From the NCBI RefSeq assembly GCF_030160235.1, contig NZ_BSNY01000055.1:124001-188000 (forward strand): a stretch of DNA of 64,000 nucleotides, read 5' to 3'. This stretch comes from Mesorhizobium huakuii (GTDB lineage: Bacteria; Pseudomonadota; Alphaproteobacteria; Rhizobiales; Rhizobiaceae). This document shows positions 15,904-25,162 of the stretch, piece by piece. Within the stretch, counting starts at the first letter, position 1; every line of letters begins with the position of its first letter. The translations under genes and the position numbers were made by a program. The notes under the pieces are model-generated. The model worked only from the letters and a program-made list of their open reading frames with translations, was not told where the DNA came from and ran no database searches.

Positions 15904-16603
15904 TCGCTTCTTCGCCCTTTGCCTCAGCCGCCTTCACGCTGGCGGGATCGATGTTGACGCGCACCCTCTTCTCGAACACCAGGATCTTGCCATTGTCCTG
16001 GACCGACAGGGAATCCGCTGTGATCTGCGACCCGCCACTGCTGACGTCGACGGGATCGTCCGTCTTCATAGTGCCTTTGCCCATGTCGAGGAAGACCGAT
16101 TTGAACTTGGCTTGCATGCCGTCGGTCGTGGTGATCACGACGTCGCTGGTCATTTTCATCGTATTGCCGTCGCGATCGTAGATGCCGTGCGAGGCTTTGA
16201 TCGCGGCGACATTGTCCGGCCCGACCGGCACTTTGGCGTCTATGCCTTCGAGCTCGATGATGCCTTGCGTGTTGACATCCTGGATCGCGCGCAGGGCTGT
16301 CATGGAATAGGGCTGCTTCTGCTTGGTGAAACCGTTGAGCTTGGGATTGGCCATCACCAGCTTGCCGTTGGAAAAGGCGGCGCCTTCCGACTGCACCGCG
16401 ACGGAGACGGGTGCGGCCAGATAGGAATAGACCGGGAAGGCGACGGCGATCAGCGCCGCGGCCAGGGGCACGGCGAATTTGAGCACGCGCACCCGGCGCG
16501 AATGACGCTGGGCGCGGTCAAACGCATCGCCCCGCGTCCAGTCATCCGCCCGGGGAGCCAACTCCGTCTCGGGGCTGGTCGGTTCATTCGATCGCGCTAA
16601 CAT
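15890..16603 (-). CDS. lptC: LPS export protein LptC
   Basis: Inner-membrane anchored periplasmic protein passing LPS from LptB2FG to LptA. It has 237 residues: a cytoplasmic N-terminus (about 1-38), one membrane span (about 39-58, LKFAVPLAAALIAVAFPVYSYL), then a beta-jellyroll domain. Typical strands are MANPKLNGF, ASHGIYDRDGNTMKMTSDV and DDPVDVSSGGSQITADSLSV. It is the first gene of the lpt operon; its promoter must lie in 16604-16961. Confidence 0.92.
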   Translation of the reverse strand: MLARSNEPTSPETELAPRADDWTRGDAFDRAQRHSRRVRVLKFAVPLAAALIAVAFPVYSYLAAPVSVAVQSEGAAFSNGKLVMANPKLNGFTKQKQPYSMTALRAIQDVNTQGIIELEGIDAKVPVGPDNVAAIKASHGIYDRDGNTMKMTSDVVITTTDGMQAKFKSVFLDMGKGTMKTDDPVDVSSGGSQITADSLSVQDNGKILVFEKRVRVNIDPASVKAAEAKGEEANVAQ

Positions 16604-16767
16604 GACTGCTTTCTTCCAGACCCTGCCCGCCAGGGAACACCGCCTATAGGTGGGGGGCCGGCACTCTCAAGCAAGCACAAGCCCACGAAAACCGCAAAAA
16701 TGTGACAACTGTGGTTGTACAAACGAAAACGAGGTCGGCACAACAGCCGGTACTTCATAGCAGAAAT

Positions 16768-16789
16768 GGGCGCCCTCGCGCCCTTTTTT
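16768..16789 (+). terminator. Orphan intrinsic terminator upstream of sppA
   Basis: GGGCGC (16768-16773), CCTC loop, GCGCCC (16778-16783), then six T (16784-16789). It is a textbook plus-strand terminator in the 358-bp gap between divergent lptC and sppA, where no plus-strand gene precedes it. It could end a short regulatory RNA (a GGTCGGC/GCCGGT hairpin precedes it at about 16734-16752) or attenuate the sppA leader. I see no convincing promoter upstream. Nothing else in the gap is recognisable. Confidence 0.65.
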
Positions 16790-16961
16790 CATCGCCGCTG
16801 TTCCTCCCCTTACCTCGCGTCCCTTGCGCAGGCCAGTCACAAAACTGACAGCGTTGGGATCGTCGCGGGCGGATTGCCGCGCCATGGGCGAGACGGAACT
16901 GCTTCCCGATGAAGGCATCATGGTCTAAAAGCGTCTCTTCCCGCCGACTGTGAGGCTGACC

Positions 16962-17918
16962 ATGGCATTGAGAGCCGACGACCTGATCGACCGCCGCCGT
17001 TTGCGGCGCAAGCTGACATTCTGGCGTGTTACGGCCATCGGCATCGTTGCCCTCGGGGTGATCGCGCTGTCGGCGTGGTTCTATCGCGACGATCTTGGCG
17101 GCTCGACTGTCGACCATATCGCCAAGGTCAGGATCGAAGGCACGATCACCGAGGACGAGGAACTGATCAAGCGGCTGGAAGACATCCGCAAGTCGTCGAA
17201 GGTCAAGGGCGTGATCCTTGCGATCGATTCACCCGGCGGTACCACCGTCGGCGGTGAATCGATCTATGAGGAAGTGCGCAAGGTGGCGGCCGACAAGCCG
17301 GTCGTGGCCGAAGTCGGCACGTTCGCCGCGTCCGCGGGCTATATGATCGCAAGCGCGGCCGACCACATTGTCGCCCGCAAGACCTCGATCGTCGGTTCGA
17401 TCGGCGTGCTGATCCAGTATCCTGACGTCAGCGGCCTGATGGACAAGCTCGGCATCAAGCTGGAGGAGGTGAAATCCTCGCCGCTCAAGGCTTCGCCCTC
17501 TCCCTTCAAGCCGACCAATGACGACGAGCGCGCGATGGTCCGCAAGCTCATCCTCGACAGCTACGACTGGTTTGTCGGCATCGTCGCCGAACGCCGCAAG
17601 ATGACCCACGAACAGGCGCTGGCGCTTGCCGACGGATCGATCTTCACCGGCCGCCAGGGTGTCGCCAACGGGCTGATCGACGCCGTCGGCGGCGAAACCG
17701 AGGCAATCGACTGGCTGGCGACCAAGGGTGTCGACGCCAAGCTCAAGGTGGTCGAATGGAAGGACACGGACCGGCGCGGCAGCTTCCTGTGGTCAAAAGC
17801 CATGGTGAAAACGGTCGGCAGCGCGCTTGGTCTGCCGGACTACAGCAGTGATGTCATCCACGAACTTGGCGCCGACCGCTTGTTTCTTGACGGCCTCGTT
17901 TCTGTCTGGCACCCTTGA
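16962..17918 (+). CDS. sppA: Signal peptide peptidase SppA, short form
   Basis: Membrane-bound serine protease that degrades cleaved signal peptides. It has 318 residues with one N-terminal membrane span (about 25-44, TFWRVTAIGIVALGVIALSAW) and an S49/Clp-like domain. The oxyanion segment is LAIDSPGGTTVGGE, and the nucleophile serine sits in GTFAASAGYMIAS. TSIVGSIGVLIQYPD and the Lys-rich segment LEEVKSSPLKASPSPF follow; I do not assign the catalytic Lys exactly. ATG at 16962 has GAGG upstream; a GTG at 16950 is an alternative. The ihfB gene follows after 80 bp, as in many alphaproteobacteria. Confidence 0.92.
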   Translation: MALRADDLIDRRRLRRKLTFWRVTAIGIVALGVIALSAWFYRDDLGGSTVDHIAKVRIEGTITEDEELIKRLEDIRKSSKVKGVILAIDSPGGTTVGGESIYEEVRKVAADKPVVAEVGTFAASAGYMIASAADHIVARKTSIVGSIGVLIQYPDVSGLMDKLGIKLEEVKSSPLKASPSPFKPTNDDERAMVRKLILDSYDWFVGIVAERRKMTHEQALALADGSIFTGRQGVANGLIDAVGGETEAIDWLATKGVDAKLKVVEWKDTDRRGSFLWSKAMVKTVGSALGLPDYSSDVIHELGADRLFLDGLVSVWHP

Positions 17919-17998
17919 GCGCGGTTTGGGACAGCTGAAAAAGCCAATAAAATCATCCTCATAATTTCGACCGAACTGCTTTCACGGGGACCCGTCTG

Positions 17999-18283
17999 AT
18001 GATCAAGTCCGAACTTGTGCAGATTATTGCCACGCGCAATCCGCATCTTTTCCTGCGCGACGTCGAAAACATCGTCGGCGCGATCTTCGACGAGATCACC
18101 GACGCCCTCGCCGAAGGCAACCGGGTCGAGTTGCGCGGCTTCGGCGCTTTTTCGGTGAAAAACCGCCCCGCCCGCACCGGCCGTAACCCGCGCACGGGCG
18201 AATCCGTCGAGGTCGAAGAGAAATGGGTGCCGTTCTTCAAGACCGGCAAGGAACTGCGCGAAAGGCTGAACGGCGGCAAGTAG
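17999..18283 (+). CDS. ihfB: Integration host factor subunit beta
   Basis: DNA-bending nucleoid protein that pairs with IhfA and assists sigma-54 promoters, recombination and replication. It has 94 residues and the HU/IHF fold: helices [19 protein letters not shown] and [20 protein letters not shown], then [21 protein letters not shown] with the DNA-intercalating proline arm, and [15 protein letters not shown]. Spacing to sppA (80 bp) and lapA (40 bp) suggests one transcription unit. Confidence 0.95.
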   Translation: MIKSELVQIIATRNPHLFLRDVENIVGAIFDEITDALAEGNRVELRGFGAFSVKNRPARTGRNPRTGESVEVEEKWVPFFKTGKELRERLNGGK

Positions 18284-18323
18284 GCGCGGCTTCGGCGCCG
18301 GCTTCCGACGGAAAACATACATA

Positions 18324-18680
18324 ATGCTCAATCGTTTCATGCTCATCGTGGTCTTCGTGCCCCTGGCGATCATCCTGATCGCGCTGGCGGTCGCCAACCG
18401 CGAACTCGTCGCCTTCACGCTGGACCCGTTCAATCCCGGCAATCCGAAGCTGACGCTCACCTTGCCGCTGTTCATTTTTCTGTTCCTGGCGCTTGCCATC
18501 GGCATGATCGTCGGCAGCCTGGCGACCTGGGTCAAGCAGGGCCGCTACCGCAAGCTGGCGCGCCAGCGCGGCGTCGAGGCGGAAAACCTGCGCCAGGCAG
18601 TCAGCCGCGTGCCAACGGCACCACAAGGAGCAACCCCGGGATCGGCCCAAGGGTCGGCATTGCCAAAACCGACCAATTGA
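18324..18680 (+). CDS. LapA-domain (DUF1049) inner-membrane protein
   Basis: A 118-residue LapA-family protein, linked in E. coli to LPS assembly together with LapB. Two membrane segments (about 1-22, MLIVVFVPLAIILIALAVA, and about 46-70, LPLFIFLFLALAIGMIVGSL) are followed by a basic helix (RYRKLARQRGVEAENLRQAV) and a Pro/Ala-rich tail. It lies directly after ihfB, a common alphaproteobacterial order. Its function here is inferred from the family. Confidence 0.82.
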   Translation: MLNRFMLIVVFVPLAIILIALAVANRELVAFTLDPFNPGNPKLTLTLPLFIFLFLALAIGMIVGSLATWVKQGRYRKLARQRGVEAENLRQAVSRVPTAPQGATPGSAQGSALPKPTN

Positions 18681-18714
18681 GCCGACCGGCGCCCTTCGTT
18701 CCACGGAGCTATTC

Positions 18715-19680
18715 ATGCTGACCATTTCGGCCGCCGAGGTCGACCGTGCGCTGACTTTTTCCGGCCTGGTCGAAACATTGCGGGCGGCATTCCGCGAGGG
18801 TGCGGTGCAACCTGTCAGGCATCATCACACGGTCGAACGGCCTGATGGTGCGGCCTCGACCTTGCTGCTGATGCCTGCATGGACTGATTTCAACGCCGCC
18901 GGCACGTCATCCGGTGGCCATATCGGCGTCAAGATCGTCACCGTCTCGCCCGACAACAACGCTGTCGGCAAGCCCGCCGTGATGGGGCTCTATCTCCTGC
19001 TCGATGGCGCAACCGGCGAGCCGGAAGCGCTGATCGACGGCCAGCGGCTGACGCAGTGGCGCACCGCCTGTGCTTCCGCGCTGGCTGCATCCTACCTCGC
19101 CCGCGACGATGCCTCGCGGCTGCTCGTGGTCGGCGCCGGCGCCCTGTCGCCGTTCCTGGCCAAGGCGCATTCGGCGGTTCGGCCGATCAAAACCATCCGC
19201 ATCTGGAACCGCACCCCGGCAAACGCCGAGAAAGTCGCGGCCGATTTGCGCGCCGAGGGCTTCGCCGCCAGCGCCGCTTTCGATCTCGATGCCGAGCTTG
19301 CCGAGGCCGACATCATCTCCTCGGCGACAATCACCACCACGCCGCTGATCAAGGGCGCGCTGTTGCGGGCGGGAACCCATGTCGACCTGGTCGGCGGCTT
19401 CACCCCGACGATGCGCGAAAGCGATGATGACGCCATCGTCCGCGCCCGCGTCTATGTCGACACTCGCGCCGGCGCCACCAAGGAGGCTGGTGACATCGTC
19501 CAGCCATTGGCCTCCGGCGTGCTGAAGCCGGACGCCATCGTCGCCGATCTGCACGAACTGGCGCGCGGCCAGGGGAAGGGCCGCCAGAGCGCCGACGAGA
19601 TCACGCTGTTCAAGTCGGTTGGCGCGGCGCTCGAGGACCTTGCCGCCGGCATTGCTGTCTACAAGGCTTTCAAGCCCTAG
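18715..19680 (+). CDS. Ornithine cyclodeaminase / mu-crystallin family protein
   Basis: A 321-residue NAD(P)-dependent enzyme of the ornithine cyclodeaminase and delta1-pyrroline-2-carboxylate reductase family. The substrate-arginine region reads [22 protein letters not shown], and the Rossmann nucleotide motif is [17 protein letters not shown]. Further family segments are [13 protein letters not shown] and [15 protein letters not shown]. Members deaminate ornithine to proline or reduce cyclic imines; the sequence alone does not separate these. It overlaps the convergent EVE gene by 11 bp. Confidence 0.85.
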   Translation: MLTISAAEVDRALTFSGLVETLRAAFREGAVQPVRHHHTVERPDGAASTLLLMPAWTDFNAAGTSSGGHIGVKIVTVSPDNNAVGKPAVMGLYLLLDGATGEPEALIDGQRLTQWRTACASALAASYLARDDASRLLVVGAGALSPFLAKAHSAVRPIKTIRIWNRTPANAEKVAADLRAEGFAASAAFDLDAELAEADIISSATITTTPLIKGALLRAGTHVDLVGGFTPTMRESDDDAIVRARVYVDTRAGATKEAGDIVQPLASGVLKPDAIVADLHELARGQGKGRQSADEITLFKSVGAALEDLAAGIAVYKAFKP

Positions 19681-20113
19681 CCTCGGCAAGCGTCTTCGCG
19701 GCACCCATCGCCTCCGCGATCAACTGAAAATCGTGGTCGGTGAGTTCGAACAGGCCGAAGCGCAGCTGATATCCCCAGTTCGACTTGCCGGCGGTGAAGT
19801 CCAGCCGGTCGAGCAGCGGCTTGATCGGCGCCTCTTCGGCCGTCACCCATTCGACATCGCGGCGGAACGGTGTGAAGCCACCGCCCATATCGCCCTGATA
19901 GGGCTCTCCTTCCCGCACCGTGCCGATTGCCGTGAATGCCTGCAGGCCGTCCTTTTCGCCCAAAATTGTCGTCGGCGAATAATAGACGATGCCGTCGCCC
20001 GGCTTAATGCGGCGCAGCGGCGCCGCCTTGCCGTGATTGACCTGCATGAAGCCGTCCTTCCGGCCGCGCCGCACATGCTGCGCCGACGCGACCGCGATCC
20101 AATACGCGCTCAT
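19670..20113 (-). CDS. EVE-domain protein
   Basis: A 147-residue single-domain EVE/PUA-like protein. The family is related to YTH and PUA folds and is thought to bind modified bases in RNA or DNA. Conserved parts are [40 protein letters not shown] and the aromatic segment [15 protein letters not shown]. It overlaps the VOC gene upstream by 4 bp and runs into the convergent ornithine cyclodeaminase-like gene by 11 bp. The ligand is not predictable. Confidence 0.85.
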   Translation of the reverse strand: MSAYWIAVASAQHVRRGRKDGFMQVNHGKAAPLRRIKPGDGIVYYSPTTILGEKDGLQAFTAIGTVREGEPYQGDMGGGFTPFRRDVEWVTAEEAPIKPLLDRLDFTAGKSNWGYQLRFGLFELTDHDFQLIAEAMGAAKTLAEARA

Positions 20114-20505
20114 ACCTGTTCCCCATCGGCCTGTTGCCCGTCGGACAGCCAGTAAACGCGCAGGCGGTGATCGTCTGGATCGAGCGCGACGAAAGTGCGG
20201 CCGAAATCCATATCGGTCGGCGTCTGCAGGATCTTCAAACCGCGCCCCGACCAGTCGGCATGGGTAGCGTCAACCGCATCCGGCGTCTCCAGCGCGAACA
20301 CGATCTCGGCGCCGCCACCGGCCGCCGCCGCCGCCGGCTCCACCGTATGGCGTGACCAGAGGCCGAGTTTGAAGCCGTTGTCGAGCACGAACAGCACGAA
20401 GGTCGGCGCGCTTTCGACCGGCTCGCGACCCAGCAGCGCGCTGTAGAAGGCGCCGCTCTTGAGCGGCTGATCGACGTAGAGGATGACGAAATTCGGGGTG
20501 GGCAT
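20110..20505 (-). CDS. VOC-family (glyoxalase/dioxygenase superfamily) protein
   Basis: A 131-residue vicinal-oxygen-chelate fold protein with paired beta-alpha-beta-beta-beta modules. It opens [22 protein letters not shown] and ends [16 protein letters not shown]. The usual second-module DPDGN is DPDDH here. Such proteins can be isomerases, resistance proteins or simple binders; a function is not assignable. It is coupled to the EVE gene by a 4-bp overlap. Confidence 0.82.
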   Translation of the reverse strand: MPTPNFVILYVDQPLKSGAFYSALLGREPVESAPTFVLFVLDNGFKLGLWSRHTVEPAAAAAGGGAEIVFALETPDAVDATHADWSGRGLKILQTPTDMDFGRTFVALDPDDHRLRVYWLSDGQQADGEQV

Positions 20506-20581
20506 ATCTGCTCTCCAAGCTGTTTCAACGTATCGACTTGGCGAACTTAAGATACCATACTGTCAGATTCTGGCAGTAGCC

Positions 20582-21271
20582 TCACGAGCCGCTCGGCTTG
20601 TCGAGCGTCGCCCGCCATTCCTTGAGCAGCGCCTGGCGGCGGCGTGGATAGCGCGCATTGATGGCATCGAGGCCGGATATGCGATCGGTGCGAAAATGCC
20701 GGAAATCCTGCCGCATCTCGCACCACGCCACCACCACCCGCACCTTGTCGAAGAAGCCGAGCGCGAACGGCCAGACGACGCGTTGCGAAGCGGCACCCCC
20801 AGCGTCGCGATAGAGAAAGCCGAGTTTTCGCTCGTTGCGGATGGCCTGCCTCACCGTGCCGAGGTCTATGTCTTCAATGGCCGTCATGGCAGGACCGACA
20901 AGCAGCGTCGAGGCATCGAGATCCTCGCGCAGATCGTCCGGCAGCACGGCCGCGATCTTGGCCAGCGCATTGGCGGCGGCGGCCGAAAGACGCTGGTCCG
21001 GCTGCTTGGCAACCCAGCGCGAACCGAGCACGATGGCTTCGATCTCCTCGTCGGTGAACATCAGCGGCGGCAGCATGAAGCCGGGTTTCAGCACATAGCC
21101 CAGCCCCGCCTCACCCTCGATCGGCGCGCCTTGCCCCTGCAGCGTGGCGATGTCGCGGTAGAGCGTGCGGATCGAAATCCCGAGTTCATCGGCCAGCAAC
21201 TGTCCGCTCACCGGCCGGCGATGCCGGCGCAGGCACTGGATGAGGTCGAGCAGGCGTTCGGAGCGGGACAT
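20582..21271 (-). CDS. YafY-type HTH-WYL transcriptional regulator
   Basis: A 229-residue regulator with an N-terminal HTH_11 domain (RSERLLDLIQCLRRHRRPV, then LADELGISIRTLYRDIATLQ) and a C-terminal WYL domain. In the WYL segment the usual motif is degenerate (LGFLYRDAGGAASQRVVWPFALGFF). WYL domains sense nucleic acid or small ligands. The start at 21271 (MSRSERL) fits family length; the frame extends to 21307. It is on the same strand as the VOC-EVE pair, 76 bp upstream, and may regulate them. This is inference. Confidence 0.87.
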   Translation of the reverse strand: MSRSERLLDLIQCLRRHRRPVSGQLLADELGISIRTLYRDIATLQGQGAPIEGEAGLGYVLKPGFMLPPLMFTDEEIEAIVLGSRWVAKQPDQRLSAAAANALAKIAAVLPDDLREDLDASTLLVGPAMTAIEDIDLGTVRQAIRNERKLGFLYRDAGGAASQRVVWPFALGFFDKVRVVVAWCEMRQDFRHFRTDRISGLDAINARYPRRRQALLKEWRATLDKPSGS

Positions 21272-21406
21272 GAGGCAGATTTGCCCGTTTCTTTGACATT
21301 GGTCCACCGCTGGCCGACATGAACAGCAGAGTTGGCGGTGGCAGACTTGGTTGCACCGCCGCTTTCCTCATGCCAAAAGCGGCACGCCGCTCGGAGATGC
21401 TCCCGC

Positions 21407-22486
21407 TTGAAGTCTTTTCGCGACAAACGCCGCGACAACCGCCCGACCGCGAAAAGCGGAACCGGAGAGGTGCGTCCGCACGAGACGCGTGGGCGGCCCG
21501 ACGCCAGGCCGCGCGAGCCGCGTGAGGCGAAACCGGATAACCAGCCCGAACCGAAATCCGCGCCGCGCATCCTTGCCCGTCGCGACGGCGCCCTGCCGGC
21601 CGAGCAGCTTCCGCTGATTCTCGAAGTGGCGCCCAATGCCGATTACGCGCTGCTCGACAGCGGCGCCGGCCAGAAACTCGAACAATACGGCCCCTACCGC
21701 ATCGTGCGGCCCGAGGGCCAGGCGATCTGGCAGAAGGCCTTGCCGGCGAAGGACTGGGAGCGTGCCGACGCCATCTTCACCGGCGACACCGACGAGGAAG
21801 GCATCGGCCGCTGGCGTTTCCCGAAGACGCCGCTCGGCGAGACCTGGCCGATGAAGCATGACGGCATCGATTATCTCGGCCGTTTCACCTCGTTTCGCCA
21901 TGTCGGCGTCTTTCCCGAGCAGGCCTCGCACTGGGACCACATGGCCGGGCTGATCGCGGCGGCGAAGCGGCCGGTCAAGGTGCTCAACCTGTTCGGCTAT
22001 ACCGGCCTCGCCTCATTGGTGGCGGCCCGCGCCGGCGCCGAGGTCACCCATGTCGACGCCTCGAAGAAGGCAATCGGCTGGGCCCGGGAAAACCAGGAGA
22101 TGGCTGGGCTCGGCAGCAAGCCGATCCGCTGGATCGTCGACGACGCCGTGAAGTTCGCCGAGCGCGAGGAACGTCGCGGCAGCCGCTACGACATCATCCT
22201 GTTCGACCCGCCGGCCTATGGCCGGGGCCCCAAAGGCGAGGTCTGGCAATTGTTCGATGACCTGCCGGCATTGACCGACCTGTGCCGCGCGATCCTGACC
22301 CCAAAGCCGCTTGCCGTGGTGCTGACCGCCTATTCGATCCGCGCCTCCTTCTTCGCCATCCACGCTTTGATGCGCGACACGTTCGCCGGCATGGGTGGCA
22401 GGGTTGAATCGGGTGAACTGATCATCCGCGAAAAGTCCGCCGGCAGGGCGCTTTCGACCTCATTGTTTTCGCGTTGGGTGGCCTAA
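21407..22486 (+). CDS. Class I SAM-dependent rRNA methyltransferase (RlmI-like)
   Basis: A roughly 359-residue RNA methyltransferase. The first 60 or so residues are basic, low-complexity and probably RNA-binding (KSFRDKRRDNRPTAKSG). The SAM domain has VKVLNLFGYTGLASLVAARAGAEVTHVDASKKA and motif IV DPPAYGRGPKGE. SIRASFFAIHALMRD is near the end. I chose TTG 21407 because it gives MKSFRDKRRD after a GGAG; other starts between 21332 and 21407 are possible. The TrmH-family gene starts on the base after this stop, so two RNA methyltransferases and lspA appear cotranscribed. Confidence 0.85.
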   Translation: MKSFRDKRRDNRPTAKSGTGEVRPHETRGRPDARPREPREAKPDNQPEPKSAPRILARRDGALPAEQLPLILEVAPNADYALLDSGAGQKLEQYGPYRIVRPEGQAIWQKALPAKDWERADAIFTGDTDEEGIGRWRFPKTPLGETWPMKHDGIDYLGRFTSFRHVGVFPEQASHWDHMAGLIAAAKRPVKVLNLFGYTGLASLVAARAGAEVTHVDASKKAIGWARENQEMAGLGSKPIRWIVDDAVKFAEREERRGSRYDIILFDPPAYGRGPKGEVWQLFDDLPALTDLCRAILTPKPLAVVLTAYSIRASFFAIHALMRDTFAGMGGRVESGELIIREKSAGRALSTSLFSRWVA

Positions 22487-23338
22487 ATGAACGAACGGCA
22501 TGTCGGCGCACCCGGCCAGGTGAAGGAAGTCACCAGCCTCGCCAATCCGCTGATCAAGGACATCAAGGCGCTCGCCCTGAAGAAATTCCGCGACCAGCAG
22601 AACGCCTTCATGGCCGAGGGGCTGAAGCTGGTCATCGATGCGCTCGACTTGGGCTGGCAGATCAGGACGCTGGTGTTCGCCAAGGCCGGGCGCGGCAACC
22701 CGGCGGTGGAGAAGGTCGCGGCGCGCACGGTTGCCGCCGGCGGCACGGTGCTCGAAGTGTCGGAAAAAGTGCTTGTCGCCATCACCCGCCGCGACAATCC
22801 GCAAATGGTGGTCGGCGTTTTTTCGCAGAGATTCCTCGCCCTCAGGGATATCCGCGCCGACAATGGCGATGTCTGGGTGGCGCTCGACCGGGTGCGCGAT
22901 CCCGGCAATCTCGGCACCGTCATCCGCACCGTCGATGCCGTCGGCGCCAAGGGCGTCATCCTGGTCGGCGACACCACGGATCCGTTTTCCGTGGAGACGG
23001 TGCGCGCCACCATGGGTTCGATCTTCGCCGTGCCGGTGGCGAAGGCAAATACCGAGGCCTTCCTTGCCTGGCGCGGCGGCTTTTCTGGCCTTGTCGCCGG
23101 CACGCATCTGAAAGGCGCGGTCGACTACCGCTCGGTCGATTTTTCCCGTGGGCCGGTGCTGCTGATGATGGGCAATGAGCAGCAGGGCCTGCCCGAAAGC
23201 CTGGCGGCGAGTTGCGACCGGCTGCTCAGGATTCCGCAAGCGGGCCGCGCCGATTCGCTCAATCTCGCCGTCGCCACCGGCATCATGCTGTTCGAGATCC
23301 GGCGCGGCGCGCTGAAGCTCGAACCAATCGCCGACTAG
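22487..23338 (+). CDS. TrmH/SpoU-family RNA 2'-O-methyltransferase
   Basis: A 283-residue knotted SPOUT methyltransferase acting on rRNA or tRNA ribose. An N-terminal substrate-binding domain (VKEVTSLANPLIKDIKAL to QNAFMAEGLKLV) is followed by the SPOUT core with motif 1 LDRVRDPGNLGTVIRT. Motif 2 is LLMMGNEQQGLPE and motif 3 IPQAGRADSLNLAVATGIMLFE. It is closest in layout to RlmB/TsnR-type enzymes. It directly follows the preceding methyltransferase with no gap. Confidence 0.92.
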   Translation: MNERHVGAPGQVKEVTSLANPLIKDIKALALKKFRDQQNAFMAEGLKLVIDALDLGWQIRTLVFAKAGRGNPAVEKVAARTVAAGGTVLEVSEKVLVAITRRDNPQMVVGVFSQRFLALRDIRADNGDVWVALDRVRDPGNLGTVIRTVDAVGAKGVILVGDTTDPFSVETVRATMGSIFAVPVAKANTEAFLAWRGGFSGLVAGTHLKGAVDYRSVDFSRGPVLLMMGNEQQGLPESLAASCDRLLRIPQAGRADSLNLAVATGIMLFEIRRGALKLEPIAD

Positions 23339-23357
23339 CAATGAAGGTTGCCCGCCC

Positions 23358-23870
23358 GTGAAATCATGGTCCCCCTACGCGCTGCTTGTCGTCGCGGCCA
23401 TCGCGCTCGATCAGTGGATTAAGCATCTGGTCGAGACCGGCCTGCCCTTCCAGGAAAAGCTCGATCTGGTGCCGTTCCTGGCGCTGTTTCGCACCTACAA
23501 CACCGGCATCGCCTTCTCGATGTTCTCCTCCTTCCGCGACACCGGCCTGGTGGTCATCGCCGTTCTGGTCGTGGCTTTCGTGCTCTACCTCGCCACCCGC
23601 ACGCCATCGGGCCACGTCATCGCCCGCACCGGCTTTGCCCTGATCATCGGCGGCGCGCTGGGCAATCTGATCGACCGTGCCGTCTACGGCCACGTCATCG
23701 ACTACATCCTGTTCCACACGCCGGTCTGGTCCTTTGCCGTCTTCAACCTCGCCGACGCCTTCATTTCCGTAGGTGCGGCCCTGGTCGTCTTCGACGAACT
23801 CATCGGCTGGCGCCGCGAGCCCAAACCTTCGAACGCCAAGCCTTCGAACGCCAAGTCTTCCAAAGATTGA
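23358..23870 (+). CDS. lspA: Lipoprotein signal peptidase (signal peptidase II)
   Basis: Inner-membrane aspartyl protease that removes signal peptides of prolipoproteins. It has 170 residues and four membrane segments. The catalytic aspartates are D115 (GHVIDY) and D133 (FNLADAF), 18 residues apart as in E. coli. [10 protein letters not shown] and [14 protein letters not shown] are conserved. The start is GTG at 23358. The C-terminus is unusual: a Pro/Ser/Lys tail with the unit KPSNA repeated ([15 protein letters not shown]), encoded by a 15-bp tandem repeat. Confidence 0.95.
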   Translation: MKSWSPYALLVVAAIALDQWIKHLVETGLPFQEKLDLVPFLALFRTYNTGIAFSMFSSFRDTGLVVIAVLVVAFVLYLATRTPSGHVIARTGFALIIGGALGNLIDRAVYGHVIDYILFHTPVWSFAVFNLADAFISVGAALVVFDELIGWRREPKPSNAKPSNAKSSKD

Positions 23871-23928
23871 CCCCACGCGGCCGTCGCCGCACAGTCCAGG
23901 ACGCCAAGCAAGTTCGCGGAGAACAAAG

Positions 23929-24918
23929 ATGTCCGAAACCTTCAAAGCCATTCTCGTCTCGCGCGACGCCGACAAGAAACAGTCGGTCGCCGTGACCGAC
24001 CTCACCGAAGCCGACCTGATGGAGGGTGACGTCACCGTCGCGGTCGAGGCGACGACGGTCAACTACAAGGATGGGCTGGCGATTACCGGCAAGGCGCCGG
24101 TGGTACGCCGCTGGCCGCTGGTGCCGGGCATCGACTTCGCCGGCACGGTCATCTCGTCCTCCAATCCCGACTGGCGCAAGGGAGACAAGGTCATCCTGAA
24201 TGGCTGGGGTGTCGGCGAGACGCATTTCGGCGCCTATGCCGCGCGCGCCCGCGTCAAGGGGGACTGGCTGGTGCCGCTGCCGGAAGGCATCAGCGCCCAT
24301 GACGCGATGGCGGTCGGCACCGCCGGCTATACCGCCATGCTCTGCGTCATGGCGCTGGAGCGGCACGGCATCCTGCCCGATCGCGGCCCGGTGGTGGTGA
24401 CGGGTGCTGCCGGCGGCGTGGGTTCAGTCGCGGTCTCTATCCTGTCCAGCCTGGGTTACCACGTCATTGCGTCGACCGGACGCAATGCCGAAAGCCCCTA
24501 TTTGATCAATCTCGGCGCCGCCGAGGTGATCTCGCGCGACGAGCTCAGCCAGCCCGCCAAGCCGCTGGCCAAGGAACGCTGGGCCGGCGGCATCGATTCG
24601 GTCGGCAGCCACACGCTGGCCAATGTGCTGTCGATGACTTCCTATGGCGGCGCGGTCGCGGCCTGCGGCCTGGCCGGCGGCATGGACCTGCCGGCGAGCG
24701 TGGCTCCCTTCATCCTGCGCGGCGTCTCGCTGCTCGGCGTCGATTCGGTGATGGCGCCGAAAGCCGTGCGCCTCGAGGCCTGGCGGCGCATCGGCGCCGA
24801 TCTCGACCTGCAGAAGCTCGCCAGCCTTTCCACGACCATCGGCTTCGACGGCATCATCGATGCCGCACGCGACATCGTCGACGGCAAGATCCGCGGTCGC
24901 GTCGTCGTCGACATGTAA
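23929..24918 (+). CDS. acuI: Acrylyl-CoA reductase AcuI-type MDR oxidoreductase
   Basis: An NADPH-dependent medium-chain reductase of the YhdH/AcuI group (329 residues) that reduces acrylyl-CoA to propionyl-CoA. Conserved features are [32 protein letters not shown] and [15 protein letters not shown]. The nucleotide motif is [24 protein letters not shown], and the end is GRVVVDM. It lacks structural zinc cysteines, as expected. GGAGAA lies 7 bases before the ATG at 23929. A palindromic repeat follows directly. Confidence 0.86.
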   Translation: MSETFKAILVSRDADKKQSVAVTDLTEADLMEGDVTVAVEATTVNYKDGLAITGKAPVVRRWPLVPGIDFAGTVISSSNPDWRKGDKVILNGWGVGETHFGAYAARARVKGDWLVPLPEGISAHDAMAVGTAGYTAMLCVMALERHGILPDRGPVVVTGAAGGVGSVAVSILSSLGYHVIASTGRNAESPYLINLGAAEVISRDELSQPAKPLAKERWAGGIDSVGSHTLANVLSMTSYGGAVAACGLAGGMDLPASVAPFILRGVSLLGVDSVMAPKAVRLEAWRRIGADLDLQKLASLSTTIGFDGIIDAARDIVDGKIRGRVVVDM

Positions 24919-24925
24919 GCCGGCC

Positions 24926-25029
24926 TAGAGCAATTCCAGGAAAAGTGTGAGCGGTTTTCCGTCAGGAATTGCGTCAAAACAAAGAGTTAGAGCGGTTCGC
25001 CGTTTCCATGAAACGGTGAAACGCTCTAG
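24926..25029. repeat. Two-hairpin intergenic repeat, family B, copy 1
   Basis: A 104-bp element bounded by CTAGAGC and GCTCTAG-type ends. Hairpin 1 pairs CAATTCC with GGAATTG around a core GAAAAGTGTGAGCGGTTTTCC. Hairpin 2 pairs TTCGCCGTTTC with GAAACGGTGAA (loop CAT region, 24997-25019) and GAGCG with CGCTC. Copy 2 at 55453 differs at only a few positions, including a one-base deletion in the second loop. Both copies sit just after a stop codon. Confidence 0.9.
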
Positions 25030-25162
25030 CGGGCTCCAGCCAGCGGACAGGTCGCCAAATCCGGTGGCGAATCCGCCGCTACCGGGGCAAAAACGCCCTA
25101 TCCGCTAAAATTCGAACGATCCGCCGCAATTTTCCATAATCTCTGTCTGGCAAGGGTTTCGC

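Noticed and set aside
24926-25029. Insertion sequence or transposon end
   Set aside because: No transposase or ORF is associated; the 104-bp palindromic element has only internal dyads and is better called a dispersed repeat.
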